Notes: generated from the sequence alone by a model not told the origin. DNA of 64,000 nucleotides from Verrucomicrobia bacterium UBA1629 (GCA_002321305.1 DCMF01000098.1:26011-90010), one strand, 5' to 3'. Shown: positions 1 through 7,842, counted from the first letter of the stretch. Program-made: numbers and translations.

Positions 1-35
1 GCTAAAGTGGCCTCTTTCGAGACGAAAACTCGCAT

Positions 36-44
36 AGTATACCA
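36..44 (-). promoter_or_regulatory. Extended -10 promoter reading out of the left edge
   Basis: On the minus strand this reads TGGTATACT, a -10 hexamer with the TGn extension seen at other promoters in this window. It points left, so another minus-strand gene probably begins just beyond base 1. Bases 45-117, between it and the MMPL gene stop, show no gene and no clear terminator. Confidence 0.45.
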
Positions 45-117
45 TAAATGCGGAGCCGAACGCAAGGGGGGAGGCGCCTCGACTCCGTGCGAAGCCACAT
101 GCCCCTGCGGCAGCCCT

Positions 118-2937
118 TCATGGACTCCACGCGAACCACTGGTCGGGACAGGCGCGCACAAGCTCCTTCAGCGCCGCATCGTAGGCGTTCGCCATCGCCT
201 TCGTCTCGTCCGGCAGGCGGCGCACGACCGCGCGGTAGCCGCGTCCCGTCCAGACGCAGGCGACGAAGTAGGCCGGATGCCCCAGCGCGTGCGCGAAGCG
301 GAACGCGCCGCGCCCCCGGTCGCCCGCCATGACGAGGCAGTCGCCGCGATCCAGCGCCTCGCCCGCGAGAAAGGCCGTTTCCATCCCAATCTCCGAAATC
401 GGATGGATCACGACCTTCGCCCGGTTCGCGTGGCGCAGGTAGAAGCGGTTGAAGACGCCTGTCCGGTCGAAGTCCATCCAGGCGTGGAACGTGAACGCGC
501 AGCCTTCGAGCGCCGCGAGCGCCTCCACCGTGCCGCAGTGGGACGACAGCACGAACACGCCCCGCCCCGCCCGCACGTCCGCCACAAACGCCGCCGCGTC
601 CGCCGAGCCGTCCGTCTCGACATGCGGCAGGTCGTGTCCGTCGGCCATGACAACGAGCTTGTCCGCGAGCGACCGCGTGAAGTGAACGAGCTTGCGCACC
701 GTCGTCGCACGGCGCACCTTGCGCGAGAACGTCCACGCGCACAGGCCGACGGCCGCCGCGAAGAGATGCAGGGCCTTCAGCCCGAAGAGGCGGTAGAGCC
801 ACCAAAGGATTTCCAGTCCAAGCGGCGTCGCGGCGAGTTCAGTGGGGGTGGTGGGGGGTGAGACATGAGGGGTGAGAGGTGAGGGGTGGGGGGAGGAGGG
901 GCGAGGGGCGGAGGGGCGGGCGGTCGCGAGCGCGGCGGCGAATCCGACCGGAAGCCCGACGCCGAGAACGAAGCCGAACCCCTGCACGACCGGAAACGAG
1001 ACGAAGGAGAGCGCGCCGAACCCCGCGAGGCTCGTGAGGAGCGAGCAGAGCGCCGGCTTCAGCGCCGCGCGTCCGCCGTTGTGCAGGAACACCGTGTAGT
1101 CGACGCTCATGCCCGCGAGGAGGAAGCACGCGAGCAGGTGAAAGAGGTTCGCCTTTTCGCCCAAAAGGCCGAGCAGCCCGGCGACGGCGGCCGTCGCGCA
1201 GACGGACGGCACGAACATCTCAAGCGCCCGACGCCGGCAGAAGACGACAAGCGCGACGAGCATCAGCGCGAGCGCGAAGCCGAGCCGCACCAGCGTCTCG
1301 TCCGTCCAGCGTGCGAGGACGGCACCGAGGACGGCGCGCGGCTGAAGGAAGCGAACGCCGTCCGGCAGAGGGCCCGACGGACGCGGCACGGACGCGAGTG
1401 CATAATCCGTCGCCGAACCGGGTGCGGCCGGACGCGGCAGGTCGGTCAGCCCCAGCTTCTGCTTCTGGCGCTCGCCCTGCTCGGCGTACAGCGTCTCGAC
1501 GTGCGCGGCAATCGTCGCGCGGTCAAAGACGAGGAAGCCGCGATCCGCTTCGGACGAACCGCTCAGCTCCGCAAAGCGCCGTTCCGCCGCCGCGAGTTCC
1601 GCCGGCGGACGGTACAGGGCCGTCAGGTCGGTGCCGAAGCGCACACGACACAGGCCGACGGCGACCAGCGCCAAGAAGAGACAGCCCCCGACGCAAAGGC
1701 ATCTGCGGACGGACGGCAGACAGCGGACGGCGAACAGCGGATGCGCTTCACACGCTCGCCTTTCGGGCTTCCGGGCAACGGCCTTCGGATACCCCAGAAC
1801 GACATACGCCAGCGCGGCGGTCAGGCCGACGCCGAGGAAGACGGACGACTGGCGCAGGACGGGCAGCGACGAGACCATCAGCGGCACGAGGCTGATTTCC
1901 GTCGTCAGCCACGAGACGAGGAGGTTGCGCGTCACGTCGGCGCGGCGCGCGTCCGCCAGCAGCCAATGGAACGAGTAGTCGATGACAAGCCCCATCACCG
2001 TCGTGCCGAAGACGACCGTCATCAGGTGGATCTCGGTGAACGCCGCGAAAAGCGCGGCCGCGCCGGCAAGCGCGGCGATCGCGAGCGACGCGGCGAGGAG
2101 CGGGATCCAGCGGACGCTCCGAAACGCGAAGACCGACAGGAGAACGATGAAGACGAGCGAGAAGACGCTGAGCGCATTGATCTCACGCTTGCAGCGCCCT
2201 GCCGTCACGGCCGTGTGCAGGGGCACGCCGCAGACGGCGACCGGGACTGACGGAAACGCCGCACGCACGGCCGCAAGCGCCGCGTCCAGCTCGGCGCGAA
2301 AGGCGATGAGCGCATCGGCGTTCGCCGCGATCTCCGGGCGCAGGCGAAGCGGCAGGACAATCGTTTCAGCACCGTCCGCGCCACGCGCGACAAGCTGGCC
2401 CTCCCGCAGGTTCCAGTTCGCGTGAACGGCCATCTGCGCGCGCACAAAGCCATCCGCGAGCGCAAAGGGATCTTCGGCGACGGGGAAGAGCGGCGGCAGC
2501 GGCGACGCGTAGTACTTCTTCAGCGCGTTGCGGGCGAGGCGCGCACGGCCCTCCGCCGTCTCCAGAAGGCGCACGTCGTCGAGCGACGCGAGGCCGTAGC
2601 GGTTCGTCGCCAGCGCGGCCAGGGGATTGTCCGCCGTTGGCGCCAGCCTGTCCGTCGGCAGACGGGTCCGGATCGCGCGCGCCGCCGCCACGGTCTGCGC
2701 CACGTCGTCCGACGGCCCGACGAGTATCGGCACGAGGTCGGCGGACGCCGTGCGCACGGCTGTGGGCATCGCCTCCACGCCATCCCCGACGAGATCGTCC
2801 AGCGACGTGCGAAAGGCAATCGGCCGCACGGCGAACAGCACCGCCGCCAACAGCCCCAACGCCCACGGCGCGCCCCACAGGACGATCTGTCGCCACCGTG
2901 GAGACGCGAACGGACGAACTGGGAAACGGCGGCTCAT
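118..2937 (-). CDS. MMPL/RND-type exporter fused to a LpxL-like acyltransferase
   Basis: A predicted 939-residue inner-membrane protein. The first ~690 residues have the two-half RND/MMPL layout: an N-terminal membrane helix, a large periplasmic loop, a helix bundle with GLVIDYSFHW, a second loop, and a second bundle with SVDYTVFL. Each bundle keeps the aspartate typical of proton-driven RND pumps. From about residue 700 the protein resembles LpxL/HtrB acyltransferases, with SSHCGTVEAL giving the HX4E catalytic pattern (His800). A Ser/Pro/Thr-rich linker joins the parts and is written by a short-period repeat. Such proteins occur in aryl polyene and flexirubin clusters, where they are thought to acylate and export the pigment lipid; the exact substrate is inferred. 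The start overlaps the LolA-like gene by ATGA, so the two are probably translationally coupled. It is the last visible gene of the operon. Confidence 0.85.
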   Translation of the reverse strand: MSRRFPVRPFASPRWRQIVLWGAPWALGLLAAVLFAVRPIAFRTSLDDLVGDGVEAMPTAVRTASADLVPILVGPSDDVAQTVAAARAIRTRLPTDRLAPTADNPLAALATNRYGLASLDDVRLLETAEGRARLARNALKKYYASPLPPLFPVAEDPFALADGFVRAQMAVHANWNLREGQLVARGADGAETIVLPLRLRPEIAANADALIAFRAELDAALAAVRAAFPSVPVAVCGVPLHTAVTAGRCKREINALSVFSLVFIVLLSVFAFRSVRWIPLLAASLAIAALAGAAALFAAFTEIHLMTVVFGTTVMGLVIDYSFHWLLADARRADVTRNLLVSWLTTEISLVPLMVSSLPVLRQSSVFLGVGLTAALAYVVLGYPKAVARKPERRACEAHPLFAVRCLPSVRRCLCVGGCLFLALVAVGLCRVRFGTDLTALYRPPAELAAAERRFAELSGSSEADRGFLVFDRATIAAHVETLYAEQGERQKQKLGLTDLPRPAAPGSATDYALASVPRPSGPLPDGVRFLQPRAVLGAVLARWTDETLVRLGFALALMLVALVVFCRRRALEMFVPSVCATAAVAGLLGLLGEKANLFHLLACFLLAGMSVDYTVFLHNGGRAALKPALCSLLTSLAGFGALSFVSFPVVQGFGFVLGVGLPVGFAAALATARPSAPRPSSPHPSPLTPHVSPPTTPTELAATPLGLEILWWLYRLFGLKALHLFAAAVGLCAWTFSRKVRRATTVRKLVHFTRSLADKLVVMADGHDLPHVETDGSADAAAFVADVRAGRGVFVLSSHCGTVEALAALEGCAFTFHAWMDFDRTGVFNRFYLRHANRAKVVIHPISEIGMETAFLAGEALDRGDCLVMAGDRGRGAFRFAHALGHPAYFVACVWTGRGYRAVVRRLPDETKAMANAYDAALKELVRACPDQWFAWSP
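841..925. repeat. Family A short-period repeat inside the MMPL gene
   Basis: Degenerate copies of GGTGAGGGGTGAGA-like units on the plus strand, read on the minus strand as a Ser/Pro/His/Thr-rich linker between the transporter and acyltransferase parts (residues ~671-699). The C-rich strand is free of stops, which allows it to be read through. The same unit type recurs at 3461-3531, 11321-11400 and 31969-32089. Confidence 0.75.
1706..1741. repeat. Possible family E repeat arm in the MMPL gene
   Basis: GGACGGACGGCAGACAGCGG-like units resemble one arm of the family E foldbacks at 40148-40237 and 44655-44745. No partner arm is visible and the segment encodes a plausible cytoplasmic loop, so this may be chance composition. 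Confidence 0.35.
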
Positions 2938-3446
2938 TCCTTTCGAAAGCGAATCGTCGAGACGCAGCCGGGCGAGCGCAGGACGGCGTTCGTCGGCAGC
3001 GCCGCGCCCGTCAGCTCGACTTCCGTCACGAGCCGCCGCATCGCGGCGACCTCCGGCACGAGCGTCAGCTTCCAGCCGCCGTCCGGGAGCGCCGTCTCGC
3101 GAATCGCGAAGACGCCGTCGAACGCCGTGGCCTTCCCCGCGGCAAACGCATCCGTCGCCGCCCGGATCTCCGCATAGTGAGGCAGCTCGTCCAGCGACTT
3201 CTCCCGCCGCCCGTCCTCGTCCACGAAGACCATCGCGTTCGTCGTCATCGTGACGGACGACGCGAACGGCTCGCGCACCTCCCAGACGATGCCCTCGCCC
3301 GCCTTGCAGCGGACGACGCCGGACGACACGAGCGCGCGATCCGAACCGTCGAGCCGCCGCTCCATCGTCCAGGTCGCCGATGCGTCGAGCGCCGCCTGCA
3401 GCGCCGCGACAGCCGACGACGCCAAGAGAACAGAAACAAGACTCAC
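2934..3446 (-). CDS. LolA-like outer-membrane lipoprotein carrier protein
   Basis: About 170 residues. I choose the GTG at 3446 because GGAGG lies a few bases upstream and the product then opens with a signal-peptide-like stretch (VSLVSVLLASSAVAALQAAL); an ATG eight codons earlier is possible but would contain the ribosome-binding site. The body has LolA-type features: a hydrophobic-strand pattern, VVRCKAGEGIVWEVREPFAS, and a terminal VLRSPGCVSTIRF. LolA-like proteins are regular members of aryl polyene clusters, where they are thought to carry the lipid across the periplasm. It lies between the ligase-dehydratase and the MMPL exporter and shares ATGA with the latter. The protein is divergent, so the assignment leans on context. 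Confidence 0.7.
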   Translation of the reverse strand: MSLVSVLLASSAVAALQAALDASATWTMERRLDGSDRALVSSGVVRCKAGEGIVWEVREPFASSVTMTTNAMVFVDEDGRREKSLDELPHYAEIRAATDAFAAGKATAFDGVFAIRETALPDGGWKLTLVPEVAAMRRLVTEVELTGAALPTNAVLRSPGCVSTIRFRKE

Positions 3447-3460
3447 CTTTTCGCCTCCCT

Positions 3461-3531
3461 CATATCTCACCCCTCACGACTCATATCCCATCCCTCATCT
3501 CTCACGACTCATCCCTCATATCCCATCCCTC
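3461..3531. repeat. Family A repeat between the LolA-like and ligase genes
   Basis: CTCATATCTCACCCCTCACG-like units fill the gap between the ligase stop and the LolA-like start. The last few codons and the stop of the ligase-dehydratase gene (3516-3531) are written by the repeat itself, so it appears to have replaced or extended that gene's end. Confidence 0.75.
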
Positions 3532-4841
3532 GCCGCCACAAGCCCCGACGCCGCACGGCCCGACGCGACGTCCAGCGAAAAGGCGAAACGGCCCTCGCCT
3601 TCGCGCGTCACGCACAGCGTCACCGCGTCCGCCGGACGGACGAGCTTCTGGAACTTGAGCTTCCGGTACGTCGCCGCGTCGGGGAAGTCGGGGAACGCCT
3701 GACGCGCGAAATGCCGCAGGAAATAGAGCTGCGCGACGCCCGGCAGGATCGGGAAGCCGGGGAAGTGGCCCTGGAAACAGTCGCAGTCCGGCGGAAAGAC
3801 GAGCGTCGCCTCCAGTCGCGCCGCCGTGGCCGACCAGGCGCAGACGACGGGCTCGCGGCACCACGCGGACAGCGCCGCGCGCACGTCCGCCGCCGTCGTC
3901 TTGCCGCGCGCGTCCGTCGGCAGCTCGCGGACGAAGCGGATGCGGCGCGGGAACGCCCGCTCGCCGAGACCGGGCAGGAGGTCGCGCCGAAGGGCGGCGG
4001 CCAACGCCGCGTAAGCGCCCTTTGCGAGCGCGGCGCGCCCGTCGGCCGACAGGACGACGAGCGCCCCCAGGCGCGGCACGTCCGTTCCGCAGACTTCGGC
4101 GCGCACGTCCGCAACCAGCGGATGCCGCGCGAACGCCGCCTCGACGGCGGACAGCGAAACGAACTCCTCCAGAATCTTGACCTGCCTGTCGAGCCGTCCC
4201 AAGAGGCGGAACTGCTGCGGCGAGACGAATTCGACGGCATCGGACAGCGCGAACGGCCGCGCCATCGCGTAGGGCGAATCGACGACCAGCGCGCCCGTCG
4301 CCGCATCGCGCGTCGCCGCGACGCCGCGCTGCAGGGTAAAGGGCTCGCCCTCGGACGAACGCCGCCACGCGACCGTGCCCGCCTCCGTCGAGCCGTAGAT
4401 CTCGAGGGGACAGACCCCCAGGATCGTCCGCAGGGCCTGTGCCGTCGCCGGACGCAACGCGCCACCCGAGACGACAACGCCCGAAAGGCGCCCCTTCAAC
4501 GCCGGGAAATCGGGATGCTTCACGGCCTTTTCGAGAAAGGACGGCGTCGTGACGAACAGGACGCCGTCCGCCGCCGACGCGCCGACCTCGGCCAGCTCCT
4601 CGACGGAGATGACGACCGCCGGATGGACGGCGCATCCGGCGAGACGCGGCGCGCGCCGGCACCAGAGGTGGCCGAGCATGTGTTCGGGACGCGCCGACGA
4701 GACGATCCGCGGACGGTTCGCCCAGAGTTCGGGAAACGCCGCCACGAGCGCGCGCGCGTCGGCTTCCAGCGATGCGTCCGTGCGCACGATCTCCTTCGGC
4801 GTGCCGGTCGTGCCGGACGAGAGGAAGACGACGTCAGACAC
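3516..4841 (-). CDS. AMP-ligase (ANL family, N-terminally short) fused to a FabZ/ApeI-like dehydratase
   Basis: 441 residues from a GTG start at 4841, preceded by GGAGG at good spacing; the start overlaps the end of the COG4648 gene by 8 bases. The ligase part begins almost at once with the adenylate-binding loop FLSSGTTGTPKE (residues ~6-17), followed by YGSTEAGTVAW, GRLDRQVKI and a C-terminal LPTDARGKTT. Typical ANL enzymes carry over 100 residues before that loop; these are absent here. From about residue 345 a hot-dog domain follows with FQGHFPGFPILPGVAQ, containing the catalytic-type His359 of FabA/FabZ. In aryl polyene clusters a ligase loads an aromatic acid on a carrier protein and a dehydratase acts in chain building; here both are one chain. 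Function is inferred from motifs and operon. Confidence 0.8.
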   Translation of the reverse strand: MSDVVFLSSGTTGTPKEIVRTDASLEADARALVAAFPELWANRPRIVSSARPEHMLGHLWCRRAPRLAGCAVHPAVVISVEELAEVGASAADGVLFVTTPSFLEKAVKHPDFPALKGRLSGVVVSGGALRPATAQALRTILGVCPLEIYGSTEAGTVAWRRSSEGEPFTLQRGVAATRDAATGALVVDSPYAMARPFALSDAVEFVSPQQFRLLGRLDRQVKILEEFVSLSAVEAAFARHPLVADVRAEVCGTDVPRLGALVVLSADGRAALAKGAYAALAAALRRDLLPGLGERAFPRRIRFVRELPTDARGKTTAADVRAALSAWCREPVVCAWSATAARLEATLVFPPDCDCFQGHFPGFPILPGVAQLYFLRHFARQAFPDFPDAATYRKLKFQKLVRPADAVTLCVTREGEGRFAFSLDVASGRAASGLVAARDGI

Positions 4842-5247
4842 GGCGCACCCTCCGGCGCACGAGCCATTCGCCCGCGAACATCGCCCCCAGCAGGACATAC
4901 GCGAGGCAGCCGTTGTAGAGCGCCCAGGCCGTGCGGCTGGCGAAGACCGTCGCAATCGTCACGGCGAGGTGTGCCGACAGGAAGACGACCCACGCGACCG
5001 TGACCTTTCGGCAGTAGGCGACGCCCCGCGCGTCCAGCGGCTCGCCCATCCGCCGCGCGAAGCACTCCACAAGCGGCGTGCGGAACAGCGAGACGGCGAA
5101 CCCGGCAAGGGCGACCGCGACGACGACCGCCGGATACAGCCGGAACCAGACGTTCGCCTTCAGGAAATAAAGCAGCCAGACGAGGGCGACCGCACCCACA
5201 AGGCGAAAAGCCGTTCGCGCGAGCCGCCCATTCATCGCGCCGCTCAC
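4834..5247 (-). CDS. COG4648-type small membrane protein of aryl polyene clusters
   Basis: About 137 residues with four likely membrane segments (near residues 15-30, 38-52, 82-100 and 108-125) and basic residues between and after them. Short membrane proteins of this type (COG4648) sit beside carrier proteins and ligases in aryl polyene clusters; no biochemical role is established that I know of. The start overlaps the carrier-protein stop by ATGA, and a second ATG four codons in could also be used. Its end overlaps the ligase start. The tight packing indicates one co-translated operon. Confidence 0.7.
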   Translation of the reverse strand: MSGAMNGRLARTAFRLVGAVALVWLLYFLKANVWFRLYPAVVVAVALAGFAVSLFRTPLVECFARRMGEPLDARGVAYCRKVTVAWVVFLSAHLAVTIATVFASRTAWALYNGCLAYVLLGAMFAGEWLVRRRVRRV

Positions 5248-5501
5248 TTCGCCTGCTCGGCCGCGAGCTTCACGATGACGTCGGCGACGTCGCCGAGCGT
5301 GCGGATCGCCTTGAAGTCCTCGGCCTTGACCTTGAGGCCCGTCTGCTGCTGCAGGCGCACGACGAGATCGACCGCATCGATCGAATCGAGGTCAAGGTCC
5401 TCGAACAGCTTCGCCTCGGGCACGAGCTTCGCCCGATCCAGCTCGAACTCCGAGACCAGGACGTCCGCAATCGCCGCCAGCACTTCCTCTTTCGTCTTCA
5501 T
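5244..5501 (-). CDS. Acyl carrier protein (second in operon)
   Basis: 85 residues. The motif LDLDSIDAVDLV holds the serine that receives phosphopantetheine. I choose the ATG at 5501 because GGAGGA lies about 9 bases upstream; an in-frame GTG at 5504 directly precedes it. It follows the first carrier protein by five bases and overlaps the COG4648 gene by ATGA. Two tandem carrier proteins next to a ligase, dehydratase, LolA and MMPL protein are typical of aryl polyene or dialkylresorcinol clusters. It differs clearly from the housekeeping carrier protein at 7540-7806. Confidence 0.9.
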   Translation of the reverse strand: MKTKEEVLAAIADVLVSEFELDRAKLVPEAKLFEDLDLDSIDAVDLVVRLQQQTGLKVKAEDFKAIRTLGDVADVIVKLAAEQAK

Positions 5502-5506
5502 CACCG

Positions 5507-5785
5507 TCAGTCCTCCAATGTCTCGCCGAGATTCGCCGCGATAAAATCCGCAAGCGACGCGATCGACTTGAAATGCACCTTGTTCTCGGCCGAATTCGCC
5601 TTGAACTTCACCTGAAACCTCTTGCGCAACGCCGCGCCGATCTCCAGGGCGTCAATCGAGTCGAGGCCGACGCCCTCGCCGAACAGCGGCGCCCCCGCCG
5701 GCAAGTCCGCCGCCGTGAGGCCGTCGACCTCCACGCTCGCGAGAATCACCTGCCGAATCTCCTCTTCCAAATCCGCTCTTTTCAT
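5507..5785 (-). CDS. Acyl carrier protein (first gene of the aryl-polyene-like operon)
   Basis: 92 residues, with GEGVGLDSIDALEI carrying the phosphopantetheine serine. The ATG at 5785 lies only 7 bases after a TATAAT -10 hexamer and has no Shine-Dalgarno sequence, so transcript start and start codon nearly coincide. It probably opens an operon running to base 118. Ketosynthases and ketoreductases needed for polyene chain building are not in this window; they may lie left of base 1 or elsewhere. Confidence 0.9.
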   Translation of the reverse strand: MKRADLEEEIRQVILASVEVDGLTAADLPAGAPLFGEGVGLDSIDALEIGAALRKRFQVKFKANSAENKVHFKSIASLADFIAANLGETLED

Positions 5786-5792
5786 GGCGCGT

Positions 5793-5807
5793 ATTATATC
5801 ATATAAT
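5793..5807. promoter_or_regulatory. Perfectly palindromic divergent promoter
   Basis: ATTATATCATATAAT is a perfect 15-base palindrome containing TATAAT on each strand. The minus-strand hexamer ends 7 bases before the carrier-protein ATG (5785), and the plus-strand hexamer ends 9 bases before the glycosyltransferase ATG (5817). Neither gene has a ribosome-binding site, so both messages are probably nearly leaderless and the two polymerases must compete for the same site. Confidence 0.65.
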
Positions 5808-5816
5808 GTTCCGCCT

Positions 5817-6512
5817 ATGCCGAACCAGATACTCGTCCTGCCGGCCTTCGAGCCGAGTCCCCGGCTGCCGCAGCTCGTGCGCGCGCTTTCGGACGCCTTT
5901 GCCGCCGTCGTCGTCGTGGACGACGGGTCGCGGCAGTCCGCCGCCACCTTCGACGAAACCGCCGCCCTGCCGGGCGTCCGCCTGCTCCGCCACGCGGCAA
6001 ACCGCGGCAAGGGCGCCGCGCTCAAGACCGCATTCGCCGAAGTCCGCCGCGCGTTCCCGGACGCGACGGGCGTCGTGACGGCCGATGCGGACGGCCAGCA
6101 CCTGCCGGAGGACATCCGCCGCGTCTCTGCCGCGTCGGCCGCGCACCCGGACCGCGTGACGCTCGGCGTGCGGTCGTTCGGCGGACGCGACGTGCCCTTC
6201 CGCAGCCGCCTCGGCAACCTCTGGACGTGCGGCGAGTTCTTCCTGCTCACGGGCACGTGGATCCGCGACACGCAGACGGGGCTGCGCGGCATCCCGCGCG
6301 CGCTGCTGCCGCGCTTCGCCGCGCTCGCGGGCGAACGCTACGACTACGAGGCGCGGATGCTCGTCGCGGCCGTGAAGCTGCCGCAGCCGCCCGTGCAGGT
6401 CCCGATCACGACCGTCTACGAGAACGGCAACGGCACGAGCCACTACCGTCCGCTCGCCGACACGTTCAGCACCCAGGCGGCGCTTCTCCGCGCCGCGTTC
6501 GGCCGCTTCTAG
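5817..6512 (+). CDS. Family 2 glycosyltransferase
   Basis: 231 residues and the only supported plus-strand gene. The GT-A fold is visible: ILVLPAFEPSP at the start, VVVVDDGS for nucleotide-sugar binding, NRGKGAALKTAF, and VVTADADGQHLPEDI with the metal-binding acidic motif, then DTQTGLRGIP. This resembles DPM1/polyprenyl-phosphate-type glycosyltransferases but has no C-terminal membrane segments. Glycosyltransferases of this type accompany aryl polyene clusters, and the shared divergent promoter supports a link; the sugar and acceptor are unknown. I start at the ATG at 5817 because the conserved first beta-strand follows it directly. It ends 8 bases from the stop of the convergent LpxC-like gene. 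Confidence 0.85.
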   Translation: MPNQILVLPAFEPSPRLPQLVRALSDAFAAVVVVDDGSRQSAATFDETAALPGVRLLRHAANRGKGAALKTAFAEVRRAFPDATGVVTADADGQHLPEDIRRVSAASAAHPDRVTLGVRSFGGRDVPFRSRLGNLWTCGEFFLLTGTWIRDTQTGLRGIPRALLPRFAALAGERYDYEARMLVAAVKLPQPPVQVPITTVYENGNGTSHYRPLADTFSTQAALLRAAFGRF

Positions 6513-6520
6513 GCGCCGCG

Positions 6521-7540
6521 TCAGATCACCGTCAGCAAGTCGTTGCGGTAAAGCGCGCGGATCGCATCGCAGTCGAGCGTGTGCCCCGCGCGATAGCTGA
6601 CGACCGTGCCGACGAAGCGGTGCGCGCCCGTCAGGGCCAAGGCCGCCATCAGGTCGAGCGTCGCCCGGTGCCAGACAGGCTCCAGGAACTTCTCGCCGAC
6701 CGGGAAGCGAGGCTCCGTGTAGTAGCGCCCCTTCCCGTGGATGAGGATGTTGCGCTCGTTGTAGCCGAGGTTGCGCGTCGAGGCGAAGAGCCGCCCCACC
6801 GTCTTCGCAAGGATGTACTGCCGCCGCGTCGCGTTCGTCCGCGCCAGCGCGGCATAGCGGAACGTCTCCGGCGTCACGTCGAAGAGGATGCGCTGGTCGC
6901 CGATCACGGTGTTCCACGAGATGCCGCAGTCGATGCGCAGATTCCGCTCGCCATCCGCCGCCGGGAGGAACAGGAGGAAGTCGCCGCGGCTGCCGCCGAA
7001 GGCGACCGGCTCCTTCACCGTCACGCACGTCGCCGGCGCGTCCGTCTCGCGGATGCCCGCGTGCTCCACCGCCTTGACGAGCGGCAGGGACGATTGGTCG
7101 AAGAGCGGCGGGTCGCCGGAATTGACCTTCAAGAGCACGTCGTCGATGCCCAGCCCCAGCTTGAGCGCGATGATGTGCTCGACCATGCGCAGGTAGTTGT
7201 GGGGCGAGCCCGACCGCAGGACGAGGTTCTGCGCGCTCGTCCAGAGGTTCGCGATGTCGACCTGCGTGTCGAGCTGCTCCGGCTGGTCCATCCGGCGGAT
7301 CCACCAGCCCGGCTTTTCGCTCGGCGCGAACGTCAGCGTCTGCTTGTGGCTGCCCTGGAACGTGCCGATGCCCGCGACCGGGGCCTCGCCCGCGAGCGTG
7401 CGCCGCGCCGACGGGAACGGCGAGACGCGTCTTTCCGCCAGCCGCGTCTCGTCAATCGGCAGCTCCCTAAAAAGTCGGTACGCCGCATCGATCGATGCGG
7501 CGCTCCCGAACACAATCTTGCCGATTGGATATTCCGGCAT
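6521..7540 (-). CDS. LpxC-like UDP-3-O-acyl-GlcNAc deacetylase family protein
   Basis: 339 residues. LpxC-type landmarks are recognisable: SHKQTLTFAP near the N-terminus, NYLRMVEHIIALKLGLGIDD with the Glu-His pair (E121, H122), PLFDQSSLPLVKAVEHAGI, VWHRATLDLMAAL with a His291/Asp296 pair, and YRAGHTLDC with the catalytic-type histidine. In classical LpxC the second zinc histidine and aspartate are four residues apart; here they are five apart, a departure within the zinc site. The start codon shares one base with the acpP stop (TAATG). LpxC makes the committed step of lipid A synthesis; whether this copy is active or a specialised paralogue cannot be told from sequence alone. The nearby carrier proteins fit an acyl-chemistry setting. 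Confidence 0.65.
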   Translation of the reverse strand: MPEYPIGKIVFGSAASIDAAYRLFRELPIDETRLAERRVSPFPSARRTLAGEAPVAGIGTFQGSHKQTLTFAPSEKPGWWIRRMDQPEQLDTQVDIANLWTSAQNLVLRSGSPHNYLRMVEHIIALKLGLGIDDVLLKVNSGDPPLFDQSSLPLVKAVEHAGIRETDAPATCVTVKEPVAFGGSRGDFLLFLPAADGERNLRIDCGISWNTVIGDQRILFDVTPETFRYAALARTNATRRQYILAKTVGRLFASTRNLGYNERNILIHGKGRYYTEPRFPVGEKFLEPVWHRATLDLMAALALTGAHRFVGTVVSYRAGHTLDCDAIRALYRNDLLTVI

Positions 7541-7806
7541 TACTTCTCCGGCGCGGAACCGTCGTCGCCATAGCCCTTCGACTTCAGGTATTCGACGACC
7601 TTGCCGACCGTGGTGAGCTTCTCAGCGTCCTCTTCCGGAATCGCCGCGCCAAACTCCTCTTCAAAGGCCATGATGAGCTCGACGGAATCAAGCGAATCGG
7701 CCCCCAGGTCGTCGATGAACGACGCCTCCGTGGTGACCTGTTCGGCGTTCACTCCGAGCTGCTCAACGATGATGTCTTTGACGCGATCTTCAAGCTTTCC
7801 TGCCAT
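7540..7806 (-). CDS. acpP: Acyl carrier protein of fatty acid synthesis
   Basis: 88 residues of typical AcpP type, with [17 protein letters not shown] carrying the phosphopantetheine serine and an acidic helix II. It has its own strong promoter and an AGGAG ribosome-binding site before the ATG, unlike the two aryl-polyene-type carriers. The next gene, the LpxC-like deacetylase, overlaps its stop by one base. Lipid A enzymes take acyl chains from AcpP, so the pairing makes sense. Confidence 0.95.
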   Translation of the reverse strand: MAGKLEDRVKDIIVEQLGVNAEQVTTEASFIDDLGADSLDSVELIMAFEEEFGAAIPEEDAEKLTTVGKVVEYLKSKGYGDDGSAPEK

Positions 7807-7842
7807 AGTGTTTTCAACTCCTTGTTTCTTGTTGATGTTCGT

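Noticed and set aside
4842..4955. N-terminal extension of the ligase frame to 4955
   Set aside because: It is a shadow of the COG4648 gene and does not restore ligase motifs; GTG at 4841 has a good ribosome-binding site.
5786..6292. Longer frame for the first carrier protein reaching 6292
   Set aside because: The extension is antisense to the glycosyltransferase and the ATG at 5785 directly follows the promoter.
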